Shown here: piece after piece, positions 50,796 through 60,688 of the stretch
How positions within the stretch are numbered: the stretch's first letter is position 1
Layout of the letters: each line of letters starts with the position of its first letter
Assembly (NCBI RefSeq): GCF_024347575.1
Contig: NZ_AP025503.1
Coordinates: 310,001-374,000, forward strand
Direction: 5' to 3'
Origin: Vibrio pelagius
Lineage (GTDB): Bacteria; Pseudomonadota; Gammaproteobacteria; Enterobacterales; Vibrionaceae
DNA: 64,000 nucleotides
Notes under the pieces: model-generated
What the model was told of the DNA's origin: nothing
Database searches by the model: none
What the model saw: the letters and a program-made list of their open reading frames with translations, nothing else
Made by a program: the position numbers and the translations under genes

Positions 50796-52811
50796 ATGAG
50801 ATATACCCCAACCCTTAAGTTGAGCACCCGTTTGGTTGCATTCGTTACTGTTATTGTTATCAGTGCAATGTTTATTCTATTCATCGGGGGCACACTCTCT
50901 TTCAAACGCATTGGGCAAGAGTATCTCGATCACTATTTGGTCGGGATTGTCGATGTTGTGGATAAAGAGATGGAAGATCCTGATGCCGCGTATTCTATGC
51001 AGCGTTGGATGCCCAAAATGTTGCAGGCCAGCAATATCGTCGAGATGAAGCTCTCAAACTCCACCGGTATTGTTTATCGCTTTAAAGACACGTCTCCGCA
51101 AATCGACTCAGATCGCCTTTATGAGCGTACTTTTGTATTGGAGCGAAATAATGGCTACCAAATCGAATTCAAGGCGTTACCTCCTTATATTGGTTACAAC
51201 TATTCAATGGAAGCAATGTGGTCGATAACTTTAGCGGTGGCTCTGATCATTTTCTGCTTAGCGAGAGGTGTGCGGTGGCTTAAAGAGCAACTAATGGGCT
51301 CTGAAATGCTCGAAGAGCGCGGACGAATGATTCTTGCTGGGCAAGTGGAGTCTCATGCTAAGGGGGATGAGCGAGAGTGGCCATATACAGCCAGTGAGGC
51401 TCTTGATGTATTGATTGAAGAGCTGCAAGACGCCCGGCAAGAGCGCAGTCGTTTTGATACCTTTATTCGCACACATACCTTCTTAGATAAACTCACCGGT
51501 ACGGCTAATCGAGTACTTTTCGATAACAAACTGGAATCGGCTCTGCATGAGAGTGGGGCGCGTGGCGGTGTGCTTCTTGTCCGTATCGATGAGTGGGAAC
51601 AAGTTCGAGACAGCAATGACAAGCAAGTCACTGACGCCTTTATCGTTGAAGTGGGTGAAGTATTGTCCAATATCGTCCAGCGTTATCCTGATGTTATCTT
51701 CTCTCGATATTACGATGCCGACTTTGCGGTGTTCATTCCTCATCAAGGTAGTAAATATATTGCGACATTGGCTGCCCAATGTTTGAGACAACTTGATAAA
51801 TTGACCCCACCGGAGCCGCTAGATGTGGATAATTGGTGCCACATCGGTGTGACCATGTATGCAGAGGGTGAGCGCCATAGTCAAATTATGAATGAGGCTG
51901 AAACGGCGCTGAAAAGTGCTCAGTTAGAGCGAAGTAACAACTGGAGTCGTTACCCTAAGCTAAATAAGAATGAGCTGGATCGCGGTAGTGTTCGTTGGCG
52001 AACATTATTGGATAGGGCATTGCAGCCGGAAAACTTAGTAATCTTCGCACAGCAGTGTTATCTTATGTCCAATAAAGGGCAACCTTATGAATTACATAGA
52101 GAAATGTTCGCAAGGATTCAAGACCCAGAGAAAGGTTTACTCAAGTCTTCTCGGTTTATGCCTGCAGTAGAGCAGATAGGTTACCAAGCGCAAATGGATC
52201 AGTCAGTTTTACGGGTTTTATTGAAGTCAGTAAAAGAATCCTCGGAGCTGATGCATTACTCTATTAATCTAAATGTTACTCCTTTCGCGAATAAGCAGCA
52301 CTTTAAGTGGTTTAGAAGTGAGTTATTGCAGCTTTCAACCCAACAACGCGCGCATTTAGGTTTTGAATTCTCAGAAGGTCATGTGATCGCCCACTTGGAT
52401 TACATGAGACCTGTCGCAAAAATGCTGAAAGGACTTGGATGCAAAGTGACGGTTGGCCAAGCGGGTCGAACGATTGTCAGCACTCACTATATTAAGGATT
52501 TGAAAATCGACTTTATTAAGCTGCATAGAAGCTTGGTTAAGAAGATCGATCAAAGGCATGAAAATCAACTGTTTGTACGCAGTTTGATTGGAGCTTGTGG
52601 AGATTCTCCAACGCAGGTTATTGCGGTTGGTGTAGAAACGAACTCAGAGAAAAATACTCTGCTTGAGTTGGGAATCCACGGCTATCAAGGACGATTGTTT
52701 GATGAAGAGAGGCAAATTATTCCGGTTCCTCAACTGGATAAGCCTAAGTTAAAAACAGAGTCGGTAGTTAAAGTTGGCCGAAGAAATCGATGGCGTAAGA
52801 GTAGTAGTTAA
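50796..52811 (+). CDS. mshH: MshH / CsrD-like degenerate GGDEF-EAL protein
   Basis: A 671-residue inner-membrane protein with two N-terminal membrane segments (about residues 13-35 and 136-156), a linker, and GGDEF and EAL domains that lack their signature motifs: YYDADFAVF replaces GGDEF, and ELHREMFARI replaces EAL. This matches CsrD, which promotes turnover of the small RNAs of the Csr system, and the MshH position in Vibrio. It is unlikely to make or cleave c-di-GMP. The ATG at 50796 is preferred to the TTG at 50775. Confidence 0.9.
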   Translation: MRYTPTLKLSTRLVAFVTVIVISAMFILFIGGTLSFKRIGQEYLDHYLVGIVDVVDKEMEDPDAAYSMQRWMPKMLQASNIVEMKLSNSTGIVYRFKDTSPQIDSDRLYERTFVLERNNGYQIEFKALPPYIGYNYSMEAMWSITLAVALIIFCLARGVRWLKEQLMGSEMLEERGRMILAGQVESHAKGDEREWPYTASEALDVLIEELQDARQERSRFDTFIRTHTFLDKLTGTANRVLFDNKLESALHESGARGGVLLVRIDEWEQVRDSNDKQVTDAFIVEVGEVLSNIVQRYPDVIFSRYYDADFAVFIPHQGSKYIATLAAQCLRQLDKLTPPEPLDVDNWCHIGVTMYAEGERHSQIMNEAETALKSAQLERSNNWSRYPKLNKNELDRGSVRWRTLLDRALQPENLVIFAQQCYLMSNKGQPYELHREMFARIQDPEKGLLKSSRFMPAVEQIGYQAQMDQSVLRVLLKSVKESSELMHYSINLNVTPFANKQHFKWFRSELLQLSTQQRAHLGFEFSEGHVIAHLDYMRPVAKMLKGLGCKVTVGQAGRTIVSTHYIKDLKIDFIKLHRSLVKKIDQRHENQLFVRSLIGACGDSPTQVIAVGVETNSEKNTLLELGIHGYQGRLFDEERQIIPVPQLDKPKLKTESVVKVGRRNRWRKSSS

Positions 52812-52813
52812 CC

Positions 52814-54247
52814 ATGAAGTTAAAAGCGATTTTAAATAAAATAAAGCCTGCCTCAAATGGCCCACAAGCTCAGGTGGTTTTATTAAGCAGCGAAGCGGTT
52901 TATGTTTCAGCAGCGGATAATAGCGTCATTGCTACACCAATCATGAATGGTGATTGGGAGAGTGCCTTGAAAAAGTCACTTGCAAGTGATGTTTTCAATA
53001 GCGCTAGCCTGCAATTGATCGTGAGTGCTAACTACTACCAAACCTATCAAATTGATAAGCCGGAAATTCCTGAAAGTGAATGGCCGGTCGCATTGCCTTT
53101 CTTGCTCAAAGATCTTGTGTCAGAGCGTGTTACTGAAATCACCGCCAGTGCGGTTACTTTGCCTACGTCGAACAAACTTCAAGTATATGTTCTTGCAAAA
53201 AAACTCCTTAATAAACTACTGAATGTAGCAGGACAAGCTCAAGTGACACTCAATGGTGTGGCACCTGAAGATGAACTGTGGGGTTACAGCGCGGGTGAGC
53301 TATCGAACTTCATTTTATTGCAACGCAGCAAAAACGCGCACTTTAAGCTGGGTGCTTTTGTCGATCATACCGTGTGTTTCCAGCGCTCTATTCGTAGTGT
53401 TGTGCCACCGTTAACTGGAGTTGCCTCGAGTGCTCTTCAAATGGACGGTCTGGCGCTTGAGCTGCAACGTTCAATTGATTACCTCTCTTCACAGATCAAA
53501 GGTGTGCAACTGCGACAGCTAAAAATATGCTGCGATGAAGAGGATGAAGTAGAGCTAAAAGAGGCGCTATCTAATACCTTAAGTTCTAGTGTGTCTCTGA
53601 TCAGTGAGAATCGGCGTGAAAGTTCCGAATCGCTGCTTGTAGAGCTCGCACAAGCACACTCTGAATTCAGAGTTAATCTCTATCCAGAGCATTTAAAGCC
53701 GAAAAAAGAGTATTTTACTCTAACCAATGTTGCAGCATCTTGGGCTTTAGTTTCTGCTGTTATGCTCTCAGCTTATGGTTTTATACACTATCAAACAGTT
53801 AATGTTGCAGATGAACTGGTTGTTCTTCAGCAAAAGTCCAATCAATTAAACAGTCAGGTGAAGCAGCTTAATGCTGAATTAGTGCAACATAAGCCCTCTC
53901 CAGAGAAAGTGGCGGCCGTTGAGCGTCTCAAACGTGAGATTCAAGCAAAAAAAGACGCATTACTGGCGGTAGGTCAATACGACGAGAGCCAGCAAATGGG
54001 GTATTCTGGCGTCATGAACGCCCTGGCTAAATTGGGGCGTAATGACATCTCGCTTTCTCGCATTTATATGACTCATGACTCGCTTGATCTTTCAGGTTTC
54101 GCTCGCAGTGCCGAGGTGATTCCTAATTGGGTTGGGCAGTTCAAAAATGAGCTTAATCTCGTGGGGCGCGCGTTTGAAAAACTGAAGATTGGTCGCAATG
54201 ACCAAGATGTTGTGACGTTTGAATTAAGCACCCGTAGGGAGAATTAA
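52814..54247 (+). CDS. mshI: MSHA biogenesis protein MshI
   Basis: 477 residues with a PilM-like actin-fold N-terminal part, a membrane segment near residues 307-326 (ASWALVSAVMLSAYGFIHY) and a PilN-like coiled, periplasmic C-terminus. It is therefore a PilM-PilN-type fusion for the inner-membrane platform of the MSHA type IV pilus. It begins three bases after mshH and is three bases from mshJ, so the genes are cotranscribed. Confidence 0.88.
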   Translation: MKLKAILNKIKPASNGPQAQVVLLSSEAVYVSAADNSVIATPIMNGDWESALKKSLASDVFNSASLQLIVSANYYQTYQIDKPEIPESEWPVALPFLLKDLVSERVTEITASAVTLPTSNKLQVYVLAKKLLNKLLNVAGQAQVTLNGVAPEDELWGYSAGELSNFILLQRSKNAHFKLGAFVDHTVCFQRSIRSVVPPLTGVASSALQMDGLALELQRSIDYLSSQIKGVQLRQLKICCDEEDEVELKEALSNTLSSSVSLISENRRESSESLLVELAQAHSEFRVNLYPEHLKPKKEYFTLTNVAASWALVSAVMLSAYGFIHYQTVNVADELVVLQQKSNQLNSQVKQLNAELVQHKPSPEKVAAVERLKREIQAKKDALLAVGQYDESQQMGYSGVMNALAKLGRNDISLSRIYMTHDSLDLSGFARSAEVIPNWVGQFKNELNLVGRAFEKLKIGRNDQDVVTFELSTRREN

Positions 54248-54249
54248 TA

Positions 54250-54897
54250 ATGCAAAGGTGGGGGCAGTATAGCGATAAATTTCTAGCGCTAAGCTCAAGA
54301 GAAAAATGGCTGGTTTTACTGTGTGGTTTCGTCGGTCTATTTATGCTCCTATTCAGTGTATTGGTTGAGCCTGCATACAATGATTTACAAGCCAAGCGAG
54401 CAAAGAGTATGAATTTGACTCAGTCAAATCAAAGGCTTGAAGGTGAACTTTTGGTGCTGCAAGCTAAGCTCAATAAAAATCCAGACAAAGAGATTGATAT
54501 TGAGTTCAAATCACTGATGGCTCAGAGCCAAGCGCTTTCAATGGATCTGGCTCAAATGGTCGATGGCTTGATTTCACCATCGCAGATGACAGAGCTGTTA
54601 GAGAGTGTTTTGAGTTCTGGTAAAGGGTTGAAACTTGCGTCGTTGGAGTCACTAAAACCGGAGCCAATTTCAAATGAAAAAGGTACCAGTGAGTACTCGG
54701 GTTACTACGTGCATCCCGTTCGTATGGAACTGACAGGCTCGTACTTTGATATCTCGGCTTATCTACAGGCATTAGAGTCTCTTTCTGTTCGTTATTACTG
54801 GCGAACCTTCCAATATAAGGTAGAAGAGTACCCGCAAGCTCGTTTGGTATTTGAGGTTTACACATTAGGGACAAGACAGGAGTTTATCGGTGGTTAG
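54250..54897 (+). CDS. mshJ: MSHA biogenesis protein MshJ
   Basis: 215 residues, PilO-like: one membrane segment near residues 19-38 (KWLVLLCGFVGLFMLLFSVL), a coiled-coil stalk, and a periplasmic ferredoxin-like domain. A partner of MshI and MshK in the alignment complex. It overlaps mshK by eight bases. Confidence 0.88.
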   Translation: MQRWGQYSDKFLALSSREKWLVLLCGFVGLFMLLFSVLVEPAYNDLQAKRAKSMNLTQSNQRLEGELLVLQAKLNKNPDKEIDIEFKSLMAQSQALSMDLAQMVDGLISPSQMTELLESVLSSGKGLKLASLESLKPEPISNEKGTSEYSGYYVHPVRMELTGSYFDISAYLQALESLSVRYYWRTFQYKVEEYPQARLVFEVYTLGTRQEFIGG

Positions 54898-55225
54898 AGT
54901 TCTTTTCGTGTCTCTGCTGTTTTGCAGCTCATCGGTTTTCGCCGCGCAAGATCCAACCGCACCACTAGGGTGGTTGGTTCCCAAAGAACAGAAAGCAGCA
55001 CCCGTTAAAAAGGCCCCAACTCGTTATCGGCTACCTTCATTACAGAGCATAGTGTGCAAAGGGGAAAGCCCGTGCTATGCCATTTTGAATGGTCAGGTTG
55101 TCTCGCAAGGCGAGATGGTTCGTGGGTATAAAGTAAAAAAAATAGATTCAGAATATGTCACTCTTCAGAGAAGTACTCAGCAGTGGAAGTTAGAGCTGTT
55201 CTCTTTGGATATTAAGAATAATTAA
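54890..55225 (+). CDS. mshK: MSHA biogenesis protein MshK
   Basis: 111 residues with a signal peptide (VRVLFVSLLFCSSSVFA) and a small PilP-like domain (DPTAPLGWLVP; GEMVRGYKVKKIDSEYVTLQ). Periplasmic link between the inner-membrane complex and the MshL secretin. The start is GTG or ATG-adjacent within the end of mshJ; length and signal peptide support this start. Confidence 0.85.
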   Translation: MVRVLFVSLLFCSSSVFAAQDPTAPLGWLVPKEQKAAPVKKAPTRYRLPSLQSIVCKGESPCYAILNGQVVSQGEMVRGYKVKKIDSEYVTLQRSTQQWKLELFSLDIKNN

Positions 55226-55240
55226 GGTTTGAGTGAAGAC

Positions 55241-56893
55241 ATGCGTCAACTTGTAGTAGCAATTCTAGTTTCATCTTTAGTCGGTTGTTCTATGGGCCAC
55301 CGTGACCCAGTAGAGATCAAAGCGTCTTTAAATGAATCCATTAATGAAGCCAATAGCCGCGCACTGAGTGAGCTTCCTTCATCGGTTCAAGACGATCTTA
55401 TGCCGCAATTTGACGATGATCCAATGTCGCCAAATATGGAGACGGTTAAGCGTTTTCGTATTCAAGCCAATCGCGTTGATGCTCGAGCTTTTTTTGCAAG
55501 CTTAGTCAAAGGGACGGAGTTTAGTGCCGCAATTCACCCAAGTGTTACGGGCAACATTACCGTTAATTTGACCGACGTTACTCTGGATGAAGTGCTGTCT
55601 GTCGTACAAGATCTTTACGGCTACGATATCGAGAAGCGCGGTAAGGTTATCCAAATCTTCCCTGCTGGCTTGCGCACCGTGACTATCCCTGTTGACTACT
55701 TGCAGCTCAAGCGAGCAGGTCGTTCATTGACGACGATTACAACAGGGACGATCACGAACTCAGACTCGAATTCATCTAGCTCAAGCTCTAACTCAAACAA
55801 CGCTTCTACATCTTCAAACTCTTCGTCTTCGACAGGGGGCACTGAGATTGAAACCACGTCTGAGAGTGACTTCTGGCCTCAGTTGGAAGCGGCGGTGAAG
55901 CATTTAATTGGTAGTGGCAATGGACAAAGCGTTGTTGTGACACCTCAAGCCAGTGTGATTACTGTGCGCGCGTACCCTGATGAGATTCGTGAGGTTCGTC
56001 AGTTTTTAGGTGTTTCTCAAGAGCGCTTACAGCGTCAAGTTATCTTGGAAGCTAAGATCTTGGAGGTCACTCTAAGCGATGGCTACCAGCAAGGTATTAA
56101 CTGGACCAAGATGTTCTCATCCAATGGTACTAACTACACAATAGGCACGGGTAACATTGTTAAAGATACAGCGGGTGTCATCACTCCTGGGACGCTACCT
56201 GGACTTGATCCGGTTGGTGCGCTGCTCGGTGGTCAATCGAATATTGTTGTCTCTGGCGGTAGCTTTGAAGCGGTATTGAGCTTTATGGGTACTCAAGGCG
56301 ATCTGAATGTACTATCTAGTCCACGAGTAACGGCATCAAACAATCAAAAAGCGGTGATCAAAGTCGGTACCGATCAATACTACGTGACGGACTTATCGAG
56401 CTCTGTAGGCAGTGGCGACAACGCTAATGTTGCACCAGAAGTTGAACTAACCCCATTTTTCTCTGGTATTTCTCTCGATGTTACGCCTCAGATTGACGAC
56501 ACAGGCAACGTGTTCCTTCATGTCCATCCTGCAGTTATTGATGTGAGCGAGGAGACCAAGTCTCTAAACCTCGGTTCAACAACAGGCATCGTCGAATTGC
56601 CGTTAGCAAGAAGCTCAATCCGTGAGTCAGATTCGGTGATTCGTGCACGAAACGGTGATGTTGTTGTGATCGGCGGATTGATGAAATCTAACTCCAGTGA
56701 TATGACTTCTAAGGTGCCATTTTTGGGTGACATCCCTGTACTTGGTCATTTGTTCCGAAACACCAGTCAGTTGACGCAAAAAACTGAGCTAGTGATCTTA
56801 CTAAAACCGACAGTTGTTGGTGTGAATACTTGGCAGAGTGAGCTTGAGCGTTCACGTGAACTGCTGCAGCAATGGTTCCCTGATGAAGAGTAA
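55241..56893 (+). CDS. mshL: MSHA secretin MshL
   Basis: 550-residue outer-membrane secretin lipoprotein. The lipobox LVGC gives the modified Cys near residue 16. N-domains (FRIQANRVDARAFFASLVKGT) precede a Ser/Asn-rich low-complexity linker (about residues 168-200). The secretin core follows, with VVVIGGLMKSNSSDMTSKVPFLGDIP and the C-terminal KTELVILLKPTVV. I use ATG 55241 rather than the TTG four codons earlier because it puts the signal peptide at the right length. It forms the channel through which the pilus leaves. Confidence 0.93.
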   Translation: MRQLVVAILVSSLVGCSMGHRDPVEIKASLNESINEANSRALSELPSSVQDDLMPQFDDDPMSPNMETVKRFRIQANRVDARAFFASLVKGTEFSAAIHPSVTGNITVNLTDVTLDEVLSVVQDLYGYDIEKRGKVIQIFPAGLRTVTIPVDYLQLKRAGRSLTTITTGTITNSDSNSSSSSSNSNNASTSSNSSSSTGGTEIETTSESDFWPQLEAAVKHLIGSGNGQSVVVTPQASVITVRAYPDEIREVRQFLGVSQERLQRQVILEAKILEVTLSDGYQQGINWTKMFSSNGTNYTIGTGNIVKDTAGVITPGTLPGLDPVGALLGGQSNIVVSGGSFEAVLSFMGTQGDLNVLSSPRVTASNNQKAVIKVGTDQYYVTDLSSSVGSGDNANVAPEVELTPFFSGISLDVTPQIDDTGNVFLHVHPAVIDVSEETKSLNLGSTTGIVELPLARSSIRESDSVIRARNGDVVVIGGLMKSNSSDMTSKVPFLGDIPVLGHLFRNTSQLTQKTELVILLKPTVVGVNTWQSELERSRELLQQWFPDEE

Positions 56894-56936
56894 TCCGCAG
56901 TTTTACGTAATGGCGGCGTCACAGAGGTGAGTAGTG

Positions 56937-57782
56937 ATGTATCAAGCTCACTTTGGTTTTGAACAACCGCCATTCTCTTTGACGCCAAATACGGATCTTT
57001 TTTATGGCTTAGCACCGCATTTTGAAGCGATTCAGACGGTGCTTGCGGCACTCGATATGGGTGAAGGTCTCATTAAGATCACCGGTGAAGTTGGGACAGG
57101 TAAAACAATGGTTTGCCGTATGTTGATAAATCATTTGGGTGACAACACGGCATTAATTTATTTGCCTAATCCCGTATTGTCAGGAGATGACTTGCGATAC
57201 GCTGTCGCTAAAGAGTTGGGGCTCGACGTTCAAAACCAAGCCATGCTGGTGGATGAGATCCAACACAAGCTGATCGAACTAAATCGCTCCGGAAAAAGAG
57301 TCGTGGCGATTTTGGACGAAGCTCAGGCTTTGTCGGATGAAGCGCTAGAAACCTTGCGTCTGTTTGGTAATTTAGAGACGGAATCGACCAAACTGCTGCA
57401 GATCGTACTGTTAGGCCAGCCGGAATTAGAGACTCGCCTAAATGCACATCATCTAAGACAATTGCGTCAACGCATCTCTTTTAGTTCTTGTTTGCGAACA
57501 CTGAATCTTGATGAGACTGTTGCCTATATCGACAACCGAATCAGCAAATCTGGTGGTGCATCAACCCTATTTAGTTTGAACCATAAGAGAGCGATTTGGC
57601 GTTCAAGTAGAGGTGTTCCTAGGCTAATTAATCAACTGTGTCATAAAGCACTGTTAATGGCTTTTAGCGAGCATAAGCAGGCCGTCGAAAATCAGCACCT
57701 GTTTTCAGCGATGCATGAAACCTACGATGTATTAAAACCTAAGTTTAAGAAGCCAATTTTGTGGGGTTGGAGTGAATCATGA
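56937..57782 (+). CDS. mshM: MSHA ATPase MshM (ExeA-like)
   Basis: 281-residue AAA+ protein of the ExeA/GspA type: MYQAHFGFEQPPFSLTPN, Walker A GEVGTGKT (near residue 47) and Walker B VVAILDEAQAL. Family members help to insert or assemble the secretin. AGGTGAG precedes the ATG; the GTG one codon earlier is not needed. It overlaps mshN by ATGA. Confidence 0.92.
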   Translation: MYQAHFGFEQPPFSLTPNTDLFYGLAPHFEAIQTVLAALDMGEGLIKITGEVGTGKTMVCRMLINHLGDNTALIYLPNPVLSGDDLRYAVAKELGLDVQNQAMLVDEIQHKLIELNRSGKRVVAILDEAQALSDEALETLRLFGNLETESTKLLQIVLLGQPELETRLNAHHLRQLRQRISFSSCLRTLNLDETVAYIDNRISKSGGASTLFSLNHKRAIWRSSRGVPRLINQLCHKALLMAFSEHKQAVENQHLFSAMHETYDVLKPKFKKPILWGWSES

Positions 57783-58963
57783 GTACCATAAATAACGCCT
57801 TATCAGAATTGGCTAAGAAAGAATCCAGAGTAGCGATTGAAGCTGCTGAAGTACCAAAGATAAAAACACGCTCTCCATTGCTGTGGGTAACGGCTGGCTT
57901 CTCATTGAGCCTGGCTATGGGCGGATGGGCTGTGTCTCAAGGGCCAAGTGTGGAGTCCGGTACGGTTGAGCGAAGCCGCGCAGTGAATGATGAGGTCACT
58001 GCAACTAACGTTGTTTCATCTCCTGTATTAGCAGAGTCACCGACGAAAAAAGTCGTGTCTGCAGAATCACAACCTGCGCCTGAAAAAGCGTTAGCTAAAA
58101 CGGCTGCAAATGGTAAACCTACGACGGCAACAAATACTTCGGTTGACGCGGCATTAGAGCCGGTAAAAGCGAGTCGAGCGAACGTCAGTGTCAAAAAAAC
58201 TACCGATACACCGACGGTGACAACATCAAAACCAGTGTTATTGGCAAGCACGCAAACAACGAATGCTCAGCCGAAAAAATCACTAGCTCAAGCGAAACCG
58301 TTAACAGCCGAGAGTGCAGCCACTGCACAAGAGAACGCAAGCGGGATCGTTGTTGAGCAAGTTGATCTGACTCCGGAGCAATTGGCTGCAAATGCCGTTG
58401 GCCGAGGTAAGAAGGCACTTGATGCCAATAATCTAGAGGGTGCACTGCAAGGGTTTACAGAAGCGCTGCGCTATACACCTCGCGATGAAGAAGTCAGACA
58501 GAAACTTGCGATACTCTATTTTGGTAAGGGTGAAACACGCAGAGCCTACGAGCTTTTGCAAGCGGGTATACGCTTGAACAACGACAGTGAAGCCTTGCGA
58601 TTAGGACTATCAAAACTGTTAGTCAAAGCAGATCAAGCAGAGGCGGCACTTAGCCCGCTGTTGTATTTACCAAGTAACGTATCCAAAGAGTACCTTGCGA
58701 TGCGCGCTGCGCTAAGCCAAAAAGCTCAGCGAGAAACGATCGCGCTAGAGAGTTATCAAAAATTGACGGAGATAGAGCAAGACAACGCACGCTGGTGGTT
58801 AGGTTTAGCTATTCAGCAAGAGCGTCAATTGATGTTTGAAGATGCAAAGCAGTCTTACCAAAATGCGTTGGTTCGTGTCGGTATCTCATCACAATCTCAA
58901 AGTTTTATTCGCGATAGGCTAAAAGTTATCTCAGACCTAGAGGGCACCAAGAATGCAGATTAG
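57779..58963 (+). CDS. mshN: MSHA biogenesis TPR protein MshN
   Basis: 394 residues with a membrane segment near residues 33-49 (LLWVTAGFSLSLAMGGWAV). A long Ala/Thr/Lys/Val-rich disordered region (to about residue 190) precedes a C-terminal array of TPR-like helices (residues about 205-385). Probably the scaffold partner of MshL/MshM. It overlaps mshE by 11 bases. Confidence 0.88.
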   Translation: MSTINNALSELAKKESRVAIEAAEVPKIKTRSPLLWVTAGFSLSLAMGGWAVSQGPSVESGTVERSRAVNDEVTATNVVSSPVLAESPTKKVVSAESQPAPEKALAKTAANGKPTTATNTSVDAALEPVKASRANVSVKKTTDTPTVTTSKPVLLASTQTTNAQPKKSLAQAKPLTAESAATAQENASGIVVEQVDLTPEQLAANAVGRGKKALDANNLEGALQGFTEALRYTPRDEEVRQKLAILYFGKGETRRAYELLQAGIRLNNDSEALRLGLSKLLVKADQAEAALSPLLYLPSNVSKEYLAMRAALSQKAQRETIALESYQKLTEIEQDNARWWLGLAIQQERQLMFEDAKQSYQNALVRVGISSQSQSFIRDRLKVISDLEGTKNAD

Positions 58964-60677
58964 ATTAAGAAAAAGACTCGGTGACCTATTAGTTGAAGAG
59001 GGTATTATTACTGAGGCGCAAGTTGACCAAGCACTTGCCGCTCAAAAGAGCTCAGGCAGAAAGCTAGGTGATACGCTCATTGAGCTCGGATTCTTGTCTG
59101 AGCAACAGATGCTGAGCTTCTTGTCGCAACAGCTTGATATTCCTCTTATTGATTTAAGCCGTGCTGCGGTTGATGTTGAAGCGGTACAACTGCTTCCTGA
59201 AGTGCATGCGCGACGTCTTCGTGCGTTGGTTATCGGCAGACAAGGTGACACATTACGCGTTGCGATGAGTGATCCTGCGGATCTGTTTGCTCAAGAAGCT
59301 CTGCTTGGTCAATTAGGTGATTACGCGCTTGAGTTCGTGGTTGCCCCTGAACGCCAGTTGGTTGATGGCTTTGACCGTTATTATCGTCGTACCAAAGAGA
59401 TCGCCTCATTTGCTGAGCAGCTGCATGCTGAGCATCAAGTGAATGGAGCTTTTGATTTTGATATCGCAGAAGAAGATAGCGACGAAGTTACCGTTGTTAA
59501 GCTTATCAACTCACTGTTTGAAGATGCGATTCAAGTTGGCGCTTCCGATATTCACATTGAGCCAGATGCCAATGTATTGCGCTTACGTCAGCGTATTGAT
59601 GGTGTGCTGCACGAGACACTGCTTAACGAAGTGAATATCGCGTCTGCACTGGTTTTACGTTTAAAATTGATGGCAAACTTGGACATTTCTGAGAAACGTC
59701 TACCACAAGATGGTCGCTTTAACATTCGCGCCAAAGGGCAATCGGTGGACATTCGTATGTCGACCATGCCAGTGCAGCACGGCGAGTCGGTGGTGATGCG
59801 TCTACTTAACCAATCGGCGGGCCTACGTAAGTTAGAGTCTTCAGGTATTCCAGCCGATCTCTTGATTCGTCTGCGCAAACAGCTGCGTCGACCACACGGT
59901 ATGATCTTGGTAACGGGTCCAACAGGTTCAGGTAAAACCACCACGCTTTACGGTGCGCTGAGTGAGCTCAATGAGCCAGGTAAGAAGATCATCACCGCTG
60001 AAGATCCGGTGGAATATCGTCTACCACGTATCAACCAAGTACAGGTTAACCCGAAAATTGACCTCGATTTCTCAACCATTCTGAGAACCTTCCTGCGTCA
60101 AGACCCGGACATCATCTTAATCGGTGAGATGCGTGACCATGAAACGGTCGAGATTGGTCTGCGAGCTGCATTAACCGGTCACTTGGTATTAAGCACCCTT
60201 CACACGAACGATGCTGTTGATAGCGCTCTGCGTATGATGGATATGGGGGCTCCAGGTTACTTGGTGGCTAGTGCCGTGCGTGCGGTAGTGGCTCAGCGAT
60301 TGGTTCGTAAGGTGTGCAGCGACTGCAAGGTAGAAGATGAGCTAGATGATGCACGTAAACAGTGGCTCAGTGAGCGATTCCCCAATCAGGTTTCTGCGTC
60401 ATTCGTAAAAGGTCGCGGTTGTCAGAACTGTAACCTCACCGGTTATCGTGGCCGAATTGGTGTTTTTGAAATGTTGGAGCTTGAGCAAAATATGATGGAT
60501 GCCCTTCGCGCTAATGATGCGGTCGGTTTTGCTCAAACAGCAAGACGCTCTGAAAATTATAAACCACTGCTCGCATCGGCGATGGAACTGGCGTTGCAAG
60601 GGGTAGTCAGCCTAGATGAAATTATGCACCTTGGTGAAGGTGACGCTTCAGGCTCGGCAGAACCAATCTTGTTGTAG
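58953..60677 (+). CDS. mshE: MSHA extension ATPase MshE
   Basis: 574-residue hexameric ATPase that drives pilus extension. The N-terminus has the two MshEN c-di-GMP-binding motifs (RLGDLLVEEGIITEAQVDQAL, about residues 7-27, and KLGDTLIELGFLSEQQ, about residues 36-51), so extension is probably controlled by c-di-GMP as in V. cholerae. The GspE core has Walker A GPTGSGKTTT, GEMRDHETVEIGLRAALTGH and a zinc tetra-cysteine (CSDC...CQNC). Confidence 0.95.
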   Translation: MQIRLRKRLGDLLVEEGIITEAQVDQALAAQKSSGRKLGDTLIELGFLSEQQMLSFLSQQLDIPLIDLSRAAVDVEAVQLLPEVHARRLRALVIGRQGDTLRVAMSDPADLFAQEALLGQLGDYALEFVVAPERQLVDGFDRYYRRTKEIASFAEQLHAEHQVNGAFDFDIAEEDSDEVTVVKLINSLFEDAIQVGASDIHIEPDANVLRLRQRIDGVLHETLLNEVNIASALVLRLKLMANLDISEKRLPQDGRFNIRAKGQSVDIRMSTMPVQHGESVVMRLLNQSAGLRKLESSGIPADLLIRLRKQLRRPHGMILVTGPTGSGKTTTLYGALSELNEPGKKIITAEDPVEYRLPRINQVQVNPKIDLDFSTILRTFLRQDPDIILIGEMRDHETVEIGLRAALTGHLVLSTLHTNDAVDSALRMMDMGAPGYLVASAVRAVVAQRLVRKVCSDCKVEDELDDARKQWLSERFPNQVSASFVKGRGCQNCNLTGYRGRIGVFEMLELEQNMMDALRANDAVGFAQTARRSENYKPLLASAMELALQGVVSLDEIMHLGEGDASGSAEPILL

Positions 60678-60688
60678 AGGTGTAGAGT

